Below, piece by piece: positions 26,014-35,297 of a DNA stretch of 64,000 nucleotides (positions are counted from its first letter, which is position 1; the number at the start of each line of letters is the position of its first letter). Position numbers and translations under genes: made by a program. The stretch covers positions 444,036 to 508,035 of the forward strand of contig NZ_LMDF01000006.1 in NCBI RefSeq assembly GCF_001425745.1, given 5' to 3'. Source of the DNA: Caulobacter sp. Root343. Lineage in GTDB: Bacteria; Pseudomonadota; Alphaproteobacteria; Caulobacterales; Caulobacteraceae. The notes under the pieces were generated by a model. That model was not told where the DNA came from. It made no database searches and was given only the letters and a program-made list of their open reading frames with translations.

Positions 26014-28317
26014 CTACCGTCCTGGCTCCAACGTCACCGCGTCCAGCGCCCACAGCGTCTCCTGCTTCGGCCGATTGAACGTCAGGCACACTTCCTTGAC
26101 GCCCTCGGTCGGCGGAATCCGCGCCGTCACCTCCGACAGTCCCGCCTTGCCCGCGGCCGCCGCGTCGATCGGGATCACGGCCAGGGTCTGGCCCTCGCAC
26201 AGCGCCCCATTCGTCTCGCGCTTGCGGACCACCAGCTCGCCATAGGGGCTGGTCTTGGGGGTGTCGAAGCTCACGATCCGCCGCCCACCAGCCAGTTGGA
26301 AGTTGAACGGGGCCTGGCCGATCCGCGCCGTCAGGGTCGCGCCCTTGACCAGGTCGGCGCCTTCCCAGATCCAGCAGGGCCGGTAGATGCCGATCATGAA
26401 CACCGGCCGCTGTCCCTCGCGCGGGAAATCGGCCTCGAGCCGCAGCGGCACGGTCTCGCCACAGAACTTCAGCTGGCTGCTGACCCGGGTGTTCAGGGCT
26501 CGCGTCGAGACGTCGATATCCCGTGCGCCGCCTAGCGGCTGGCCGTTCAGGAAGCTGCGGGCTTTCAGTTTCGTCCCGTCCGCCAAGGCCAACGGCGCGG
26601 CGTACAGCGGCGAGGCGGTGGTCGGGATCGCGCCGCCGGTGGCGTAGCGGATCTCGCCCACGCCCAGCGAGGAGGCGAGGGTGACGCCGATCTTGCCGTC
26701 CTGCCTGGACAGCGTCGCCTCGGGCTCGAACGGCACGTCGTCATGCGCGATGTCCAACGCCTTCAGCTGGTCGAGGATCACCGGCAGGCCGTTGCTGTAG
26801 CGGGGCCAGTCGCGACGCTCCGGCGCCGTCCAGCCCAGCTCGGCCACGGCCGTCAGGCGCGGAAAGGCCATGGCCTCGACCCGCCGCGCGGTGCGCTGGT
26901 GCTCGGTGAAGCTGTTGGCCTGCACGCCGATCACGTGGCGGGCTTGCTCCTCGGAGAGCCTCTCGGTGCGGGCGTCGAACGTGTAGAGGCTCTTCAGCGT
27001 CGAGAGCTCGCTGCGGCCCGGCGGTTCGTTCGCCGACAGGCTCTGGCGGCTGTCCATGTAGAACTGAGGATGCGCCGTCAGGATGGTGTCGTGGCCCAGG
27101 CGGGCCGCCTCGGCCGCGCGATCGACGCCGCGCCAGGCCATGACGATCGAGCTTTGGTCGGCGCCGCCCTCGAGGATCTCGTCCCAGCCGATGATGCGGC
27201 GACCCTTCTTGGCCAGATGGGCGGCGATGCGGTTGATGAACCAGCTCTGCAGCTTGTCCTCGTTCTCGATCCCCAGCGCCTTCATCTGGGCCTGGATCTT
27301 GGGGCTGGCCTGCCACTGGTTCTTGATCGCCTCGTCGCCGCCGATGTGCAGGTAGGGGCCGGGGAACAGGGTCACGACCTCGTCCAGCACCGTCTCCAGG
27401 AAGGCGAAGGTCGTGTCGTCGATGTTGTAGAGGTTGGCGAACACGCCCCAGTCCGACATGCCCGAGGTCGGGACCTCGCCGGTGACGCCCAACTCGGGAT
27501 AGGCGGTGATCGCCGCCGTGGCGTGGCCGGGCAGCTCGATCTCGGGCACGACCATGATGTTGCGGGCGGCGGCGTAGGCGACGATCTCGCGGGCCTGCGC
27601 CTGGGTGTAGAAGCCACCGTAGGGCTCGTACTTGGCGGGCGCGGGGCGATAGGCGTCGGCGCCCTTGGGCTGGCGCCAGGCGCCGACCTCGGTGAGTTTC
27701 GGATAGGCCTTGATCTCCAGCCGCCAGCCCTGGTCGTCGTTCAGGTGCCAGTGCAGCACGTTCAGCTTGTAGGCGGCCATGGCGTCGATCAGGCGTTTGA
27801 CCTCATCGACGCTCTGGAAGTGGCGGGCGCTGTCCAGCATGAAGCCGCGCCAGGCGTAGCGCGGCGCGTCCTTGATGGTCATGGCGGGCAGGGCGGGGCC
27901 GTTGGTCGCCAGCTGCCAGACGGTCACGGCCCCGTAGAACAACCCCTTGCGGTCGCCGGCGGCGATCTCGACGCCGGTCGGCGCGATCTTCAGGCCATAG
28001 GCCTCGCCCGCGCTGTCTGAACGCTTCAGGACGATTGCGCCCGCCGGTATCGGGCCGCCGTCGATGACCTCCAGTCGGGGTTTGCCCGCGCGGACCAGCA
28101 TGTCGCGCAGCTGCAGCGCCACCGCCTTGGCTTCGGCGTCGCCGGCGGGGACGTGGATACGGGTCTTGGCGGTCAGCCGGAAGTCGCCGGCCCGGGGCGC
28201 GATCTCCGCCGGCCAGGGCACGAGCGCCGGACTCGTGGCCGCGGGGGCCGGGGAGGTGAGGTTGGCCGCGGCCGCCAAGGCTAGAAACAGGGCGCGCGAG
28301 GGGCTTGAAGCCATCAT
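26014..28317 (-). CDS. GH20 beta-N-acetylhexosaminidase, exported
   Basis: A 767-residue secreted exo-hexosaminidase releasing terminal beta-GlcNAc or beta-GalNAc from chitin oligomers, glycans or peptidoglycan fragments. Signal peptide 1-26 (LFLALAAAANLTSPAPAA), GH20b N-terminal domain, then the catalytic barrel with RGFMLDSARHF, HWHLNDDQGWRLEI and the catalytic Asp-Glu pair D328/E329 in HIGGDEAIKNQW, which supports substrate-assisted catalysis. After the barrel lie a chitobiase-type C-terminal sandwich and about 150 further residues with paired cysteines (ending VTLEPGR). ATG 28317 has GGGAGG nine bases upstream. An element resembling the RpiR-promoter repeat lies in its promoter. Confidence 0.93.
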   Translation of the reverse strand: MMASSPSRALFLALAAAANLTSPAPAATSPALVPWPAEIAPRAGDFRLTAKTRIHVPAGDAEAKAVALQLRDMLVRAGKPRLEVIDGGPIPAGAIVLKRSDSAGEAYGLKIAPTGVEIAAGDRKGLFYGAVTVWQLATNGPALPAMTIKDAPRYAWRGFMLDSARHFQSVDEVKRLIDAMAAYKLNVLHWHLNDDQGWRLEIKAYPKLTEVGAWRQPKGADAYRPAPAKYEPYGGFYTQAQAREIVAYAAARNIMVVPEIELPGHATAAITAYPELGVTGEVPTSGMSDWGVFANLYNIDDTTFAFLETVLDEVVTLFPGPYLHIGGDEAIKNQWQASPKIQAQMKALGIENEDKLQSWFINRIAAHLAKKGRRIIGWDEILEGGADQSSIVMAWRGVDRAAEAARLGHDTILTAHPQFYMDSRQSLSANEPPGRSELSTLKSLYTFDARTERLSEEQARHVIGVQANSFTEHQRTARRVEAMAFPRLTAVAELGWTAPERRDWPRYSNGLPVILDQLKALDIAHDDVPFEPEATLSRQDGKIGVTLASSLGVGEIRYATGGAIPTTASPLYAAPLALADGTKLKARSFLNGQPLGGARDIDVSTRALNTRVSSQLKFCGETVPLRLEADFPREGQRPVFMIGIYRPCWIWEGADLVKGATLTARIGQAPFNFQLAGGRRIVSFDTPKTSPYGELVVRKRETNGALCEGQTLAVIPIDAAAAGKAGLSEVTARIPPTEGVKEVCLTFNRPKQETLWALDAVTLEPGR

Positions 28318-28869
28318 GTCGGAGGTCCTCCCGGCGGTTTCGCGATCATGTTTGATAGTGTGACTACATCGCACCGTTCGTCAGGTCGAGAGGGTGTCGG
28401 ACATTTACAGTTGATCCCGGCGTAGCTGCTACCTGAAGGAAATTGCTGGGAAATATTGGAGATGAATAGCGCGACCCGTCGGCGCCGGTAGCCGGCGGAT
28501 AAGGGAGGGCGCCTGTCAATCGCCGTCGGCGCCGCTTTTCTAGGCGTCGTGTTTTCTTATTGAAAAATATGGAAAATTACTCTGACTGTGGTGTGTGGCT
28601 GAGCAGGGCTTTTATGAACGCTACATAAATGAATGTTTTATGATTGACGTTCTCTGAGCGCCATGCCTATCCTCGTTATGTTCCGCCCAGGGCGTCAGAA
28701 GCAGATGATCAAGGCGTAGTTTAAGTACGTCGAGATACTGCCTCGATCATCTTGAGTGGAATTAAGAAACAGCGCGCCAGCGCTGCAAATAAAAAAGAAA
28801 CCAATGCATGCGGTCGGCGCTCCCAGCCGGGGGCCAGGGGATAGTCTTCTCAGCACGGGGGCAGGAATT
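28318..28869. other. 552-bp intergenic region between GH20 and TBDT 2
   Basis: Divergent promoter region, noticeably AT-richer than its surroundings, especially 28550-28680. Near the GH20 start it holds GATGTAGTCACACTATC (minus strand, about 28354-28370). Several short GC-rich hairpins occur around 28480-28550. No credible gene, tRNA or known riboswitch was recognised. Confidence 0.5.
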
Positions 28870-31797
28870 TTGTTCAAGATAAATCGCCGTATCTATGCCG
28901 GCTCGGCCTCGGCTCTGGCGCTGTTGTCCTGGGGGGTGATGGCCAACGCACAGCAGGTCGCCACGCCGGCGGCCGACGACGGGACGACCATCACCGAGGT
29001 GGTCGTCACCGGTTCGCGGATCAATTCCCGCGGCTTCACCCAGCCGACGCCGACCACGACGGTCACGGCCGAGGACCTGGAGAAGGCCTCGCAGCCCAAC
29101 ATCTTCCAGGCCATCACCCAGATGCCGGCCCTGCAGGGCAGCACGGGCAAGACGGTGGCGGCCAACGGCACCAGCTCGGGCGCCCAGGGTCTCAGCGCGT
29201 TCAGCCTGCGGGGCCTCGGCGCCATCCGCACCCTGACTCTGCTGGACGGCCAGCGCGTCACCCCGGCCAACATCACCGGCGTCACCGACGTCAGCCAGTT
29301 CCCGCAACTGCTGATCAAGCGCGTCGACGTGGTGACCGGCGGCGCCTCGGCCTCGTACGGTTCCGACGCGGTCGGCGGCGTGATCAACTTCGTGACCGAC
29401 AAGACCTTCGAGGGCTTCAAGGCGCGTCTGGAAGGCGGCGAGAGCAAGTACCACGACAACGACACGGTCGTGGCCCAATTCGCCGGCGGCAAGTCGTTCT
29501 TCGACGGTCGCCTGCGCGTGATCGGCAGCGTCGAATATAACCGCGAGGCCGGCGTCCTGGCCGGCGACTTCGGCCTGAACCAGGCCGGCGGCCGCGACTG
29601 GTTCAACTCGCCCGCCATCCAGGTGCGCCCGCTGGGTTCGACCACGGACGGCCTGCCGCAGTACCGCGTCATCCAGGGCGCCCAGCAGCTCCAGTACGCC
29701 AAGTACGGCCTGATCACGAACGGGCCGCTGCAGGGCATCGCCTTCGGAGCCAACGGCGCGCCGCGTCAGTTCCAGTACGGCTCGAACGGCGTCGCCACCG
29801 GCACGGGCGCGGTGACCAACTGCTTCAGCCCGTTCTGCGTGGGCGGCGACCTGTCGGGCATCATCGGCGCCTCGCCGACCCTGGCCGCGCGCCTCAAGCG
29901 CAAGGTCGCCTACGGCCGGGTCAGCCTCAAGGCCACCGAGAACGACGAGGTCTACTTCACGGCCAACCTCGCCGACGCCTATTCGCTGAACCAGCCCAAC
30001 ACCGGTGAAGAGAAGACCGGCCTGACCATCCAATGCGAGAACCCGTTCGTTCCCGCCGCGATCAAGGCCTCGTGCGCCACCGCCGGCATCACCAGCTTCG
30101 CCTTCGGCACCAGCAACGGCGGATTCGGCCCGATCGCCGTCAACATCAAGCGCGAACAGGCCCGCTTCGTCCTGGGCGCGACTGGCAATCACCAGCTGTT
30201 CGGCACGGACTGGACGTACGACGCCTACTACGCGTTCGGCACGAACCGCATCAAGCTGGACGTCGACAACATCTCGGTGACCTCGCGCTACAACGCGGCG
30301 ATAGACGCCATCGCCGGCCCGAACGGCATCGCGATCTGCCGCGATCCGGTCGCTCGCGCCAATGGCTGCGTGCCGCTGAACGTCATCGGTCAGGTCACCC
30401 TGGACCCGGCCGCCCTGGCCTATGTCCTGCCGGCCAACGGTCCGTTCCAGCGTTCCAAGCAGATCGAGTCCGTCGCCAGCTTCAACGTCAGCGGCGAGCC
30501 CTTTTCGACCTGGGCCGGCCCGGTGGCCATCGCCACCGGCGTCGAGTGGCGTGAAGAGGACTACCGCACGATCACCGACCCGTACGGCGACGGCCTGACG
30601 GCCACCGCCCAGTACAACGCCGACTATCCGGCCGACCCGCTGGTCCGCACGACCGGCAACAACTGGTACGCCGGCAACTACCACAGCGGCCACGGCTACT
30701 ATCACGTGGTCGAAGGCTATCTCGAAGCCAACGTGCCGATCCTGAAGTCGGACGCGCTGGGCGAGGCCAACATCAACGGCGCGGTTCGCCAGACCAAGTA
30801 CAGCACCTCGGGCAATGTCACGGCCTGGAAGCTGGGCGGCGCCTGGAAGACCCCGATCGAGGGCCTGCGCTTCCGCGCCGTGACCTCGCGCGACATCCGC
30901 GCCCCGAACCTCTCGGAGCTGTTCGCGCCGCCGGTCGTGACCAACGCCACCGTCCTCTACAAGGGCGTGGCGACCAACGTCCTGCTGCAGACGATCGGCA
31001 ACGCCAACCTGCGTCCGGAAACGGCCCGCAACACCGAGGTCGGCGTCGTGCTGGCCGAGCCGAAGTTCCTGCCGGGCTTCAGCCTGTCGGTCGACTATTT
31101 CGACATCAAGGTGAAGGGCGCCATCAGCACCCTGGCCGCCCAGGACCTGGTCGACCTCTGCGTCGCCGGCAACCAGGAAATCTGCTCGGCCATGCTGCTG
31201 ACCAGCACCACGCCAAACACCAACTTCGTCCGCGTCCAGGCCTTCAACGTCGCGTCGCTGCGCAACAAGGGCTTCGACATCGAGGCGGTGTATCGCAAGA
31301 ACCTCGAGGACTGGGGCCTGCCGGGACAGGTGCAACTGCGGGCCCTGGCCACGCACACCATCAGCTTCCTGACAAACTCGGGCGTCCTGGGCACCATCCC
31401 GGTGCAGAGCGCGGGCGTGAACGTCGGCAATACGCCCGACTGGAAGGCCACGTTCACCCAGACCTGGACCAAGGACAAGCTCAGCCTCTCGGTCTACGAG
31501 CGCTGGATCAGCGACGGCGTCTACAGCAACGAGTTCATCGAGTGCCGGACCGGCTGCCCGGTCTCGACGGTGGCTCACCACACCATCGACAACAACCAGA
31601 TGAAGGGCGCGACCTATGTCGACGTCGGCGGCTCGTACGAGGTCACCGCCAACGCGACCGCCTACTTCAAGATCGACAACCTGTTCGACAAGGATCCGGT
31701 CGCCTCGCCGACGACCAATGTCAGCCCTGGCGTGAACCCGTTCCTCTACGACGTCATCGGCCGGATGTACCGCGCCGGCGTGCGTCTGCGGTTCTAG
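28870..31797 (+). CDS. TonB-dependent outer-membrane receptor 2
   Basis: A 975-residue TBDT with TonB box TEVVVTGS, plug segment AEDLEKASQPNIFQAITQMPALQGS and SASYGSDAVGGVINFVTDKTF, and a barrel ending GRMYRAGVRLRF. It belongs to a different subfamily from TBDTs 1 and 3, whose plugs carry AEDIGK. The start is uncertain: TTG 28870 after GGGGGCAGGA gives a normal signal peptide (FKINRRIYAGSASALALLSWGVMANAQ), while ATG 28756 or 28804 would add an unlikely leader. The divergent GH20 suggests a GlcNAc- or chitin-derived cargo, but this is only context. Confidence 0.9.
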   Translation: MFKINRRIYAGSASALALLSWGVMANAQQVATPAADDGTTITEVVVTGSRINSRGFTQPTPTTTVTAEDLEKASQPNIFQAITQMPALQGSTGKTVAANGTSSGAQGLSAFSLRGLGAIRTLTLLDGQRVTPANITGVTDVSQFPQLLIKRVDVVTGGASASYGSDAVGGVINFVTDKTFEGFKARLEGGESKYHDNDTVVAQFAGGKSFFDGRLRVIGSVEYNREAGVLAGDFGLNQAGGRDWFNSPAIQVRPLGSTTDGLPQYRVIQGAQQLQYAKYGLITNGPLQGIAFGANGAPRQFQYGSNGVATGTGAVTNCFSPFCVGGDLSGIIGASPTLAARLKRKVAYGRVSLKATENDEVYFTANLADAYSLNQPNTGEEKTGLTIQCENPFVPAAIKASCATAGITSFAFGTSNGGFGPIAVNIKREQARFVLGATGNHQLFGTDWTYDAYYAFGTNRIKLDVDNISVTSRYNAAIDAIAGPNGIAICRDPVARANGCVPLNVIGQVTLDPAALAYVLPANGPFQRSKQIESVASFNVSGEPFSTWAGPVAIATGVEWREEDYRTITDPYGDGLTATAQYNADYPADPLVRTTGNNWYAGNYHSGHGYYHVVEGYLEANVPILKSDALGEANINGAVRQTKYSTSGNVTAWKLGGAWKTPIEGLRFRAVTSRDIRAPNLSELFAPPVVTNATVLYKGVATNVLLQTIGNANLRPETARNTEVGVVLAEPKFLPGFSLSVDYFDIKVKGAISTLAAQDLVDLCVAGNQEICSAMLLTSTTPNTNFVRVQAFNVASLRNKGFDIEAVYRKNLEDWGLPGQVQLRALATHTISFLTNSGVLGTIPVQSAGVNVGNTPDWKATFTQTWTKDKLSLSVYERWISDGVYSNEFIECRTGCPVSTVAHHTIDNNQMKGATYVDVGGSYEVTANATAYFKIDNLFDKDPVASPTTNVSPGVNPFLYDVIGRMYRAGVRLRF

Positions 31798-31812
31798 GAT
31801 CTAACCTCTCCT

Positions 31813-31838
31813 GGGCGCGCCCTTCCCCCGGCGCGCCC
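31813..31838 (+). terminator. GC-rich hairpin after TBDT 2
   Basis: GGGCGCGCC (31813-31821) pairs with GGCGCGCCC (31830-31838) around an eight-base loop, 15 bases after the TBDT stop. No T tract follows, so it is at best a weak or Rho-assisted terminator. Confidence 0.4.
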
Positions 31839-32014
31839 CGCCGTCCGCGAAGCCACCTCCCCGGTGAAGCGGTCGGCAGAGCCCCTCCGACGGTCTCCCC
31901 GCCGCGAGGGGGCCGGTTCCCCGGTGTCGTACGTCGAACGCCACGACGCCGGGGAATCGCTCTCTAGTTTCTCCGGTCGCGGAGCTTCCCGCGCGTTCAA
32001 GGGTGGCCTTCCCG

Positions 32015-33349
32015 ATGGTGTTCACGGCCTTCGCGCTGATCGCCCTGCTGGTCGTGCTGATCGGATGGGGCAAGGTTCCGCCCTTCGTCGCCTTTCTGTT
32101 GACCGCCCTGGCCGCCGCCTTCTGCTTCGGCATGCCGCTGGACCACGTGGCCAAGTCGATGGAGAAGGGCGTCGGCGACATGCTGGGCGGCCTGACCGCC
32201 ATCATCTGCCTGGGCGCGATGTTCGGCCGGGCGATCGCCGACAGCGGCGCGGCCCAGAGCATCGCCCGGACCCTGATCGGGGCCGTCGGCCTGCGCTTCA
32301 TCCTGCTGGCCATGGCTATGACCGGCCTGATCGTCGGCATCCCGCTGTTCTACAGCGTCGGCTTCGTGGTCATGGTCCCGCTGATCCTGACCATCGCCAA
32401 GCGCGCCGACCTGTCGCCGGTCTATGTCGGCCTGCCGCTGCTGTGCGGCCTGTCGGTGGCCCACGGCTTCCTGCCGCCGCATCCGTCGCCCGTGGCCTTG
32501 ATCGCCCTGTTCGGGGCCGACACCGGCCTGACCCTGGGCTACGGGCTGGCCGTCGCGATCGTGGCGCTGATGACCGGCGGGCCGCTGCTGATCCTGGTCC
32601 TCAAGCGTCTCAACGCCGTGCCCCAGGCCGAACCGGGCGCCGAGGCCACGTTCGTCGTCGCCGAGACCGGCGACGCGGCGACGCCAGGCGCGCTCAACAG
32701 CTTCACGACCGCCCTGCTGCCGGTGGTGATGATCGCGGCGACCACCGCCCTGGTCTTCGCGATGAAGGCGCCGTCCGAGACCAAGACGATCGTCACCTTC
32801 GTCGGCCAGCCGGTCGTGGTGCTGACCCTGTCGCTGGTCTACGCCACCTTCAGCCTGGGCGTGCTGCGCGGCTTGCCGTTCACCGGCCAGATGGGCCGCT
32901 ACGGCGACGCGTTGAAGGACGTGGCCGGTATCCTGCTGATCCTCGCCGGGGCCGGGGCGCTGAAGCAGGTGTTCGTCGACAGCGGGATCAGCAACGAGCT
33001 GGGCGGCTGGCTGCGATCCGTGCCGCTGCATCCGCTGGTGCTGGGCTGGCTGATCGCCATGGTCATCCGCGTGGCCCTGGGCTCGGCCACCATCGCGGGC
33101 CTGACGGCGGCCGGCCTGCTGCAGCCGGTGGTGGCCGCCTCGCACGTCGACCCGAACTTGATGGTGTTGGCCGTGGGGGCGGGCAGCCTGATGTTCTCCC
33201 ACGTCAACGACCCCGGCTTCTGGATGTTCAAGGAATATTTCGGCCTCAGCCTGAAGGGCACCTTCCTGTCATGGACGGTGATGGAGAGCCTTGTCGGGGT
33301 GGTGGGACTACTGGGCGTGCTGGCGTTGAGCGTGATCCTGCCGGGCTGA
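32015..33349 (+). CDS. GntP-family gluconate/sugar-acid permease
   Basis: A 444-residue inner-membrane transporter of the GntP (gluconate:H+ symporter) family, with about twelve helices and conserved segments LSVAHGFLPPHPSPVALIALFGAD-like in the middle, LGSATIAGLTAAGL, and FSHVNDPGFWMFKEYF near the C-terminus. Members import gluconate, galactonate or related sugar acids. ATG 32015 is preferred over GTG 32003 because AAGGG precedes it at a normal distance. It follows TBDT 2 after 217 bp and is followed by a histidine kinase gene. Its proximity to a GH2 beta-galactosidase is compatible with aldonate uptake, but the cargo is not determined. Confidence 0.92.
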   Translation: MVFTAFALIALLVVLIGWGKVPPFVAFLLTALAAAFCFGMPLDHVAKSMEKGVGDMLGGLTAIICLGAMFGRAIADSGAAQSIARTLIGAVGLRFILLAMAMTGLIVGIPLFYSVGFVVMVPLILTIAKRADLSPVYVGLPLLCGLSVAHGFLPPHPSPVALIALFGADTGLTLGYGLAVAIVALMTGGPLLILVLKRLNAVPQAEPGAEATFVVAETGDAATPGALNSFTTALLPVVMIAATTALVFAMKAPSETKTIVTFVGQPVVVLTLSLVYATFSLGVLRGLPFTGQMGRYGDALKDVAGILLILAGAGALKQVFVDSGISNELGGWLRSVPLHPLVLGWLIAMVIRVALGSATIAGLTAAGLLQPVVAASHVDPNLMVLAVGAGSLMFSHVNDPGFWMFKEYFGLSLKGTFLSWTVMESLVGVVGLLGVLALSVILPG

Positions 33350-33463
33350 GCCGTCCGTCGACATCCGACCGAATACTCGCGTTTAAGGCGATCGTTGCGG
33401 CGCGAATCGTAGCCCTATGGGACGGCAGGCTTCCCTTACGAAATAGGGCTCGGCGGGACCCGA

Positions 33464-35233
33464 ATGTTGAAGAGGCCGACGGACGTCACCCAGCTCGACG
33501 GGCTGGTGCGCTACTCGCGTGGCGTGGCCTTGTCGCGCCTGGGCCTCGTCGCCTGCTTCGTCCTGCTGCTGCTGAAATTCACCCCCTGGCGGATCGCGGC
33601 CCTGGGTCTCCTGGAACTCGGGCTCTACTTCGGCCTGTTCCTGGCCACTGAGCTGGCGTTGCGCGACCCCGATCCGGTCAAGGCGCACCGGCGGCTTGCC
33701 CTGCAGTCCGACGTCCTGATGTTCCTGCTGGCCTCGAACGCCTGCTGGATGGCGGTGCAGATCCGCCTCTACGACCAGCCGCAGATGCGGGTCGAAGCGG
33801 CGCTGCTGGCGATCTGCGTCCTGCTGTTCGTGGCGCTGCGGGCGCATCTGACCCGGGTCAGCTACGTAGTCGGCGTGGTCCCACCGGCCCTGACCCTGAT
33901 CTGGATCGCGATCGACTGGAGCGATCCGTTCAAGGCTCACCACTACACCCTGGCCATGGCGCTGTTCGTGGCGGCGGTGCTGGTGGTCACCGGACGTCAG
34001 CAGGTGACGGACCGGGCCTTGGCCGGGGCCATGCGTGACCTGACCCGCAACAACGTCGCCCTGACCCAGGCGGTGCACGAGACCCGCGCGGCCAACCGCG
34101 TCAAGAGCGACCTGCTGGCCGTGGCCAGTCACGAGATCCGCACCCCGCTGAACGCCGTCCTGGGCTTCGCTCGGGCCCTGAAGGGCGAGCCGCTGTCGCC
34201 GCGCCAGGCCGAGCTCGCGGACGGCGTGGTCGAGGGCGGCGAGCAGCTGGCGCGCCTGCTGGGCGGCATCCTGGATCTGGCACGGGCCGATACGCGGGAC
34301 GCGCGCCTGGAGCTGTCGCCGGTCGACCTGCGGGCCCTGGCGCGCTCGGTGATCCGGGTCTGGAGCGGCCATGCCCGCGCGATTGGCGTCGATCTGACCC
34401 TGGAGGAGGCCGACCCGACCGTGTCCTTCCTGGTGCGGACCGACCTGGTCAGGGTCGAGCAGACCCTGGTCAACCTGGTCTCCAACGCCCTGGGCGCCGT
34501 CTCCGAAGGCGGCAAGGTCAGGCTGCGTCTGGCTGGCGTCGTCGAAGGCGAGGCGCTGCGGGTCCTGGTCGAGGTGGTCGATACGGGGCCTCCGATCTCG
34601 CCCGAGGAGCGCTGCAAGGTGTTCGAGGCCTGGGACCAGACCGAACGCGGGCGGATCCAGGGCGGCACCGGCCTGGCCTTGCGGATCTGCGCCCAGAACC
34701 TGGCCCTGATGGGCGGCGAGATCGGCGTCGACGCGGCGGCCGGGCAGGGTGGGGCGGTGTTCTGGTTCGCCTTCGCGGCGCGGGTCCATCGGCCGCTCCC
34801 GCCGGCGGTCGAGCGGGAAGAGGCGGCGCGCGACCAGATCCGCGTGCTGGCGGCCGAGGACAACGCCGCCAACCGCCGGGTCCTGGCCCTGGCGCTGGAG
34901 AGCGCCCCGGTCGAGTTGACCTTCGCCGAGGACGGGGCGCGGGCGCTGGACCTCTGGCGCACGGCGGCCTTCGACCTGATCCTGATGGACGTGAACATGC
35001 CGGTGCTGGGCGGTCGGGAAACCGTGCGGGCGATCCGCGCGGCCGAGCCGGCCGACGCGCGGATCCCGATCTGGATGCTGACCGCCAACGTCTTCCCGGA
35101 CGACGTCGCCCGTTATCGCGAGGACGGCGCCGACGGGGCCCTGCGCAAGCCTCTGGACGTGGCCGCCCTATACGCCGTGCTGGCCGATGTGGCCCAGGCG
35201 CGTTTGGCCCAGACTGACGGCGACTTGCAATAA
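33464..35233 (+). CDS. hybrid sensor histidine kinase
   Basis: A 589-residue membrane sensor with about five to six N-terminal transmembrane helices (residues 20-180) and no large periplasmic domain. A coiled segment leads to the HisKA box ASHEIRTPLNAVLGFA (phospho-His H223), the HATPase with LVNLVSNALGAVSEGG and a C-terminal receiver (phospho-Asp D509 in LILMDVNMPV). The kinase G1 box reads VVDTGPPIS rather than the usual DTGxGI, which may alter ATP binding. No response regulator is adjacent, so it must work with a distant partner or phosphotransferase. It lies between the GntP permease and the GH2 gene. Confidence 0.93.
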   Translation: MLKRPTDVTQLDGLVRYSRGVALSRLGLVACFVLLLLKFTPWRIAALGLLELGLYFGLFLATELALRDPDPVKAHRRLALQSDVLMFLLASNACWMAVQIRLYDQPQMRVEAALLAICVLLFVALRAHLTRVSYVVGVVPPALTLIWIAIDWSDPFKAHHYTLAMALFVAAVLVVTGRQQVTDRALAGAMRDLTRNNVALTQAVHETRAANRVKSDLLAVASHEIRTPLNAVLGFARALKGEPLSPRQAELADGVVEGGEQLARLLGGILDLARADTRDARLELSPVDLRALARSVIRVWSGHARAIGVDLTLEEADPTVSFLVRTDLVRVEQTLVNLVSNALGAVSEGGKVRLRLAGVVEGEALRVLVEVVDTGPPISPEERCKVFEAWDQTERGRIQGGTGLALRICAQNLALMGGEIGVDAAAGQGGAVFWFAFAARVHRPLPPAVEREEAARDQIRVLAAEDNAANRRVLALALESAPVELTFAEDGARALDLWRTAAFDLILMDVNMPVLGGRETVRAIRAAEPADARIPIWMLTANVFPDDVARYREDGADGALRKPLDVAALYAVLADVAQARLAQTDGDLQ

Positions 35234-35244
35234 TTGTACGACAA
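35234..35244. promoter_or_regulatory. possible GntR(FadR-type) operator TTGTACGACAA
   Basis: TTGTACGACAA fits the TNGTNNNACNA pattern of FadR-subfamily GntR regulators. It begins immediately after the kinase stop and is about 55 bases before the GH2 start. No GntR gene is in the window. Confidence 0.35.
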
Positions 35245-35297
35245 ATGATAGTCGCGAAGAGCGACGTTCGCTTGTCCTACTCTAAGGCTCCTTCCCG

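Noticed and set aside
28462-28491. Nine-codon ATG frame rich in Arg after GAG
   Set aside because: Too short and without a correctly spaced ribosome binding site to support as a leader peptide.
28762-31581. 939-codon open frame antisense to TBDT 2
   Set aside because: Shadow frame caused by high third-position GC; no domain recognised and the sense frame is a clear TBDT. The same holds for the long antisense frames at 2132-4411, 38163-41237, 9813-11717 and 57472-59409.
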